DNA of 8,095 nt from the NCBI GenBank assembly GCA_902158735.1, contig CABGHG010000073.1, positions 1-8,095 of the forward strand, written 5' to 3'. The DNA comes from Candidatus Methanolliviera sp. GoM_oil. Its GTDB lineage: Archaea; Halobacteriota; Methanoliparia; Methanoliparales; Methanoliparaceae. How positions within the stretch are numbered: the stretch's first letter is position 1; each line of letters starts with the position of its first letter. Below are positions 4,942 through 8,095 of the stretch, in pieces. Under the pieces are notes generated by a model. It made no database searches and was not told the origin of the DNA. It worked only from the letters and a program-made list of their open reading frames with translations. The position numbers and the translations under genes were made by a program.

Positions 4942-5955
4942 ATGAGATGTATATCTTGCGGAAAGGATGGCACAGCAAGTATTTTATCCTTCTGCGCAGA
5001 CTGCATACGTGAGAAGCAGATCTCCCTCGAAGAAGTCCATGAAAGGGTTAGATCTTCGATGCGACTACCCGGAAAACCTCCAAAGAGCCCAGATGGAATA
5101 AGATGTAATCTCTGTTCAAATGAATGTATTCTTGGTAAGGGAGAAAGAAGTTACTGTGGTTTGAGGAAGAATATAAACGGAGAGATGGTCTCGAGGGTGA
5201 GTTCAGAGGTCGCGTTGGCTTATGCTTACCTTGACCCACTTCCGACGAACTGTTGCGCCGCGTGGTTCTGTCCCGGATCTTCAGAGGTTGGGTACAATCT
5301 CGCCGTCTTCTTCTATGGTTGCAACTTCGATTGCCTCTTCTGTCAGAACGATTCTCACAAAGATATCGATGGTGCGCCGAAGATGAAGATGAGTGAATTT
5401 GTAGAGCGGGTTAAATCCAACGAAGAGATCAGATGCATCTGCTACTTTGGAGGATCTCCGGAACCCCAGCTTCCATTCGCATTGAAGGCATCGGAGGAAG
5501 TATTAAAGGAGAGAGATATCAGGATATGCTGGGAATGGAATGGTTGCGGAGATCCAAAACTCGTAGAAAAGGCGGCCGAGTTGTCTTTTAAGAGTGGGGG
5601 TATCGTAAAATTCGATCTGAAAGCATTTGATCCAAATATGAGCATCGCGCTGAGTGGAGTTTTAAATGAGAGAGCGTATAAAAATTTTGAGATGATCGGA
5701 GATCGATACAAAGAAGTGATAACCGCAACGACGCTATTGGTGCCGAACTACGTCGATTGGAAAGAGGTAGAGAAGATCGCAAAATTCATCGCCGATATCG
5801 ATCCAGAGATTCCGTATTCTCTGTTGGTCTTTCATCCTGCCTTTTATATGTCGGATATGCCGATAACGCCAAGAAAACAGGTAGAAGAGTGCTATAAGAC
5901 CGCAAGAAGATACTTGAATAAAGTAAATATCGGAAATAAACATCTGCTATTATGA
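4942..5955 (+). CDS. Radical SAM protein, PflA/AmmeMemoRadiSam-like, with N-terminal zinc ribbon
   Basis: 337 aa. Cys127-x3-Cys131-x2-Cys134 (GCNFDCLFCQN) binds the 4Fe-4S cluster that cleaves SAM to the 5'-deoxyadenosyl radical. FGGSPEP at 169-175 is the SAM-contacting GGE-type motif, WEWNGCGDP at 198-206 and VKFDLKAFD further on are conserved strands of the partial TIM barrel, as in pyruvate formate-lyase activating enzyme and the radical SAM member of the AmmeMemoRadiSam group. Before the barrel lies a Cys-rich region (Cys55, 58, 62, 72, and 104, 105, 110 in DPLPTNCCAAWFCPGS), typical of this subfamily. The first 21 residues add a CxxC...CxxC zinc ribbon (Cys3, 6, 18, 21). The substrate is unknown. 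It probably forms an operon with the unknown gene upstream and overlaps a truncated GNAT start downstream by ATGA. Confidence 0.9.
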   Translation: MRCISCGKDGTASILSFCADCIREKQISLEEVHERVRSSMRLPGKPPKSPDGIRCNLCSNECILGKGERSYCGLRKNINGEMVSRVSSEVALAYAYLDPLPTNCCAAWFCPGSSEVGYNLAVFFYGCNFDCLFCQNDSHKDIDGAPKMKMSEFVERVKSNEEIRCICYFGGSPEPQLPFALKASEEVLKERDIRICWEWNGCGDPKLVEKAAELSFKSGGIVKFDLKAFDPNMSIALSGVLNERAYKNFEMIGDRYKEVITATTLLVPNYVDWKEVEKIAKFIADIDPEIPYSLLVFHPAFYMSDMPITPRKQVEECYKTARRYLNKVNIGNKHLLL

Positions 5956-5999
5956 TAAGAAGATTCACTCGTAGGGATATAAGAAGGATACTAGTATAA
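5952..5999 (+). pseudogene. 5' remnant of a probable GNAT acetyltransferase, cut by IS630
   Basis: ATG 5952 overlaps the radical SAM stop codon as ATGA. The frame encodes MIRRFTRRDIRRI and then runs into the insertion element, ending at TAA 5997-5999. An opening of this kind (I-R-R-F-x-x-x-D-I-x-x-I) is typical of strand beta 1 and helix alpha 1 of RimI-like GNAT N-acetyltransferases. The rest of the gene is absent on the far side of the element, where an IS66 remnant starts. The coupled start suggests it was once the third gene of the unknown/radical SAM operon. With only 13 host codons left, the family call is tentative. Confidence 0.4.
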
Positions 6000-6013
6000 A
6001 GATTCCTAAATAA
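5991..6013 (+). repeat. IS630 left terminal inverted repeat
   Basis: Begins ctagtataaagattcc next to TA at 5989-5990. It pairs with 7013-7035 at 17 of 23 positions. Confidence 0.7.
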
Positions 6014-6020
6014 GATAACA

Positions 6021-6030
6021 ATATTTATAA
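6021..6030 (+). promoter_or_regulatory. TATA box of the IS630 transposase
   Basis: ATATTTATAA is centred about 27 bases before the transposase ATG at 6052. That spacing places the transcript start at or next to the ATG, so the mRNA would be leaderless, which agrees with the lack of a ribosome binding site. Confidence 0.5.
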
Positions 6031-6051
6031 CCTTTAACGTCTACTGATCTT

Positions 6052-7008
6052 ATGCCATTTAAAAGCAAACGTAAAAAACTGGTTTTGACCAGCGAAGAAG
6101 TTGAAAAATTAACCGAGATAAGCTGCTCCAGAACTCAACCCGTGAGATCTGTAGAAAGAGCAAAGATCATGCTTGCCAGCTATGAGGGCAAGAGCGACTC
6201 TCAGATTGCAAGAGAACTGAGTGCAAAAGAAGAAATCACAGATAAAGAACTGAGTGCTCGGGGAACCGTTTCAAAGATCCTAAGTGCAAGCAACATAAAG
6301 CCACATAAGATCTCCTCATACATCCAGCGAAGAGATCCTGATTTTGAGCCGAAAAGCGCTGTGGTTCTGCACACTTACAAAGCCGGGTAGAACTGCTCAA
6401 AAGAAGGAAGAAGAACGGTGAGAAGCTGGATATAGTCATCGTATCATATGATGAAAAGCCAGGGATACAGATTATTGGGAGTAAAGCACCTGGACCTGAT
6501 GCCGGTACCAGGTCGTTACCCAACGATCTCGCGCGATTATGAATACGTTAGTTAGGCATAGGACGCTCTCGCTATTAGCTGGAATCGATCTCCTAACGGG
6601 AGAAATACACCACAAGGTCTTTGACAACCACAGGAGCGAGGAATTCATCGAGTTTCTAAAACATATGAATTCAGTCTATCCTGAAGGGGTTAAGATCATC
6701 ATAATCCTTGATAACTTGAAGGTTCACACGTCTAAAAAAACCCAGAAGTATCTCGCCTCTGTTCCTCAAAGATTTCAGTTTATCTTCAACTCCCAAACAC
6801 GCATCATGGCTTAATATCATTGAAAGTCTATTTTAGCAAGATGACGAGGAGCCTGCTGAGAGGGATGCAGGTCTCATCGAAAGCGAAAGAAGAACTGCGT
6901 GAGCGCATCGACCAGTACTACAATGATCTGAATAAAATGCCCGTGATATTCAAATGGAAATATAAGATGGATCAGATGCCGGGGGAATTGAGATATGAGT
7001 TCTGTTGA
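6052..7008 (+). pseudogene. IS630-family transposase, multiply frameshifted
   Basis: Homology-like sequence runs the whole length but changes frame repeatedly. 6052-6390 encodes the N-terminal helix-turn-helix part (RSVERAKIMLASYEGKSDSQ, then GTVSKIL). 6387-6542 carries the first catalytic Asp in VSYDEKPGIQII. 6539-6814 carries GIDLLTGEIHHKVFDNHRSE and the second Asp in ILDNLKVHTSK. 6792-6836 carries PKHASWLNIIESLF with the catalytic Glu. The frame reached from about 6831 to 7008 encodes FSKMTRSLLRGMQ and the C-terminus. A short piece in yet another frame near 6532 (RDYEYV) implies an extra shift. The DDE triad of the family is thus all present but spread over at least four frames, too many for the single programmed shift known in some IS630 elements. 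The copy is inactive, or the sequence has indel errors. Confidence 0.88.
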
Positions 7009-7012
7009 TATG

Positions 7013-7035
7013 TTAATTTGGAAGCTATGCACTAG
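7013..7035 (-). repeat. IS630 right terminal inverted repeat
   Basis: The reverse complement begins ctagtgcatagcttcc next to TA at 7036-7037. It is partner of 5991-6013. Confidence 0.7.
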
Positions 7036-7037
7036 TA

Positions 7038-7346
7038 AGGATCGATAAAATCGCCCAAATTAGATTCGAGCATTTAGAAGTCAGAAAATTCGTCAGGAGC
7101 GTATGCAAAACTCATAGAGAAAATCTATTCAGATTTGTAACGAATCCAGAAATAGATGGAGATAACGATCTCGATGAAAGAGCGATAAGGAAAGGAGTGA
7201 TAATTAGGAAGATAAACAATGGTAATAGGAGTAAGAATGTGGCGAGATTCCTCAAAATTCTGTTGGGCGTCATAGAAACGCTCATACTTCAAGAAAAAAA
7301 TCCTCTTGAAGAAATGAAAAACATCATTCAATCTTCAGATGAGTAA
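7038..7346 (+). pseudogene. IS66-family transposase, C-terminal remnant
   Basis: The frame ends at TAA 7344-7346 and encodes about 100 residues with the C-terminal pattern of IS66 transposases: RKFVRSVCKTHRENLFRFVT, then DNDLDERAIRKGVIIRKI with the Glu of the usual NNxAER motif, then NGNRSKNVARFLKILLGVIE and NPLEEMKN. There is no start codon; upstream the frame runs into the IS630 right end and meets a stop near 7014. The N-terminal three quarters of the gene are missing, and nothing IS66-like lies on the left side of the IS630 copy. The usual NN before the AER-like motif reads ND here, a further sign of decay or of an archaeal variant. Confidence 0.8.
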
Positions 7347-7387
7347 ACTATTACGTTTAAGACAAAAATTTGACAGTAGGGATTTAT

Positions 7388-8095
7388 ATGGGTACTAACT
7401 ATTCATTAAATAAAAAACCAGATTTTCTGGAAAAAAGATTTGGAGCTAAATTCAAACAGGATTTTAAAAAAGTCTATCATGTATCTGCTTATGATAATTC
7501 GCCAATGCCAGTGATCATTAATGAAGAACCTGATAAGTTTTCATTTCTTAACTGGGGTCTTGTACCATTTTGGGTAAGAGATGAAGAGCAAGCAAAGAAT
7601 ATTAGAATAAAAACAGTGAATGCGAGATCTGATACCATATTTGAAAAGCCATCTTTTAGAGTTCCCATAAGAAAAAGAAGGTGCCTAGTAGTGATGGACG
7701 GTTACTTTGAGTGGAGAGAAGTTAATGGAAAAATCTATCCATATTACATAAAAATGAAAGATAACGATGCATTTGCTGTAGCTGGCATATGGGATGAGTG
7801 GAGTGATAGGGAAAATAAAAAGAAGTTACGGACTTATTCCGTGATAAGCATTGATGCGAATCCATTTATAGAGAGGGTTAATAACAAAAAAAAGAGAATG
7901 CCGGTGATCCTGCCTAAGAAGAATGAAAGAAAATGGATCCAATCAAATATTGGAGAGGAATGCATCAAGCTAATGTTGAAAACTTATGATGAAAAGGACC
8001 TCGAAGCATATCCAGTAAGACGATTGATAACTAAGAGAGGTGCAGATTCCAATGTACCAGAGATACTAGGGAAATATGATTATGATGGATTGAAA
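7388..8095 (+). CDS. SRAP (HMCES/YedK-like) family protein, 3' end outside window
   Basis: 236 codons are visible with no stop before the window edge; the family is usually about 220-250 aa, so little is missing. SRAP proteins bind abasic sites in single-stranded DNA and cross-link to them through the N-terminal Cys2 exposed after Met removal, protecting them during replication. Family motifs present: NWGLVPFW at 55-62, NARSDT at 78-83, EKPSFR at 86-91, RRCLVVMDGYFEWR at 97-110 with the active-site Glu108, AGIWDEW at 132-138 and KRMPVILP at 169-176. Residue 2, however, is Gly (MGTNYSL) where the family has Cys, and the region that normally reads IHN or IHD before RMP reads VNNKKKRMP, with no His. 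Thus Cys2 and the catalytic His both look lost while the fold is kept. The ATG has only a weak upstream GGGA. The gene follows a transposon remnant and may have arrived with mobile DNA; it resembles bacterial (Bacteroidota-type) members. Confidence 0.9.
   Translation, partial: MGTNYSLNKKPDFLEKRFGAKFKQDFKKVYHVSAYDNSPMPVIINEEPDKFSFLNWGLVPFWVRDEEQAKNIRIKTVNARSDTIFEKPSFRVPIRKRRCLVVMDGYFEWREVNGKIYPYYIKMKDNDAFAVAGIWDEWSDRENKKKLRTYSVISIDANPFIERVNNKKKRMPVILPKKNERKWIQSNIGEECIKLMLKTYDEKDLEAYPVRRLITKRGADSNVPEILGKYDYDGLK

Larger units (their letters stand above)
5991..7035 (+). mobile_element. IS630-family insertion sequence, decayed copy
   Basis: About 1045 bp, the usual IS630 size. The ends are imperfect inverted repeats: 5991-6013 and the reverse complement of 7013-7035 match at 17 of 23 positions, starting CTAGT and sharing a TTCC core. 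Both ends are flanked by TA (5989-5990 and 7036-7037), the IS630/Tc1 target duplication. Inside is one transposase gene in the plus direction, broken in several places, so the copy cannot make its own transposase. Left flank: GNAT remnant. Right flank: IS66 remnant. Confidence 0.8.

Noticed and set aside
7125..7331. 68-codon minus-strand frame
   Set aside because: It is antisense to the IS66 transposase remnant, whose conserved motifs decide the strand.
1..8095. CRISPR array, tRNA or rRNA genes
   Set aside because: No regularly spaced repeats, no cloverleaf with conserved GGTTCGA-type arm and no rRNA-like stretches were seen by eye.

Overview
The window looks archaeal, most likely from an anaerobic euryarchaeal lineage such as methanogens or their methane-oxidising relatives; that placement is inference. 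The support is a clear archaemetzincin, archaeal-type TATA boxes, GGTGG/GGAG-type ribosome binding sites, many tiny overlapping genes with ATGA-type coupling, and a family of 4Fe-4S radical SAM enzyme common in anaerobes. The base composition is moderately AT-rich.

Layout. Positions 1-163 hold no gene, only an imperfect inverted repeat. From 164 to 2581 all genes lie on the minus strand. Read in the direction of transcription they are: a sirtuin-type NAD-dependent deacylase (2581-1856); a tiny zinc-ribbon gene that overlaps the sirtuin stop by ATGA but is interrupted by an in-frame TGA exactly where the fourth Cys is expected; a short overlapping frame (1765-1679); a frameshifted coiled-coil small gene (1635-1415); two overlapping small helical proteins (84 and 54 aa); and, after about 100 bases, a 249-residue protein with features resembling an atypical protein-kinase-like fold. 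A 376-base divergent intergenic region (2582-2957) carries the sirtuin promoter with a palindrome near its predicted transcript start, hairpins, and a TATA box for the plus-strand SAM-dependent methyltransferase (2958-3509). An archaemetzincin protease (minus, 3604-4104) is convergent with the methyltransferase and divergent from a plus-strand operon. That operon holds an unrecognised 243-residue protein (4179-4907), a radical SAM enzyme with an extra N-terminal zinc ribbon (4942-5955), and the first 13 codons of a probable GNAT acetyltransferase, coupled by ATGA and then cut off.

From 5991 the window is a mobile-element graveyard. A complete but decayed IS630-family element (5991-7035, imperfect terminal inverted repeats, TA on both sides) carries a transposase broken by several frameshifts. 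It is followed directly by the C-terminal remnant of an IS66-family transposase (7038-7346). The window ends in a SRAP (HMCES/YedK-like) gene that runs off the edge. Its fold-defining motifs are intact, but both the catalytic Cys at position 2 and the catalytic His appear to be replaced.

No CRISPR array, rRNA or tRNA was seen. No single obvious new multi-gene system stands out. The best leads are the active-site-poor SRAP protein, the sirtuin-coupled micro-ORF cluster with the TGA-for-Cys zinc ribbon, and the unknown protein paired with the radical SAM enzyme.
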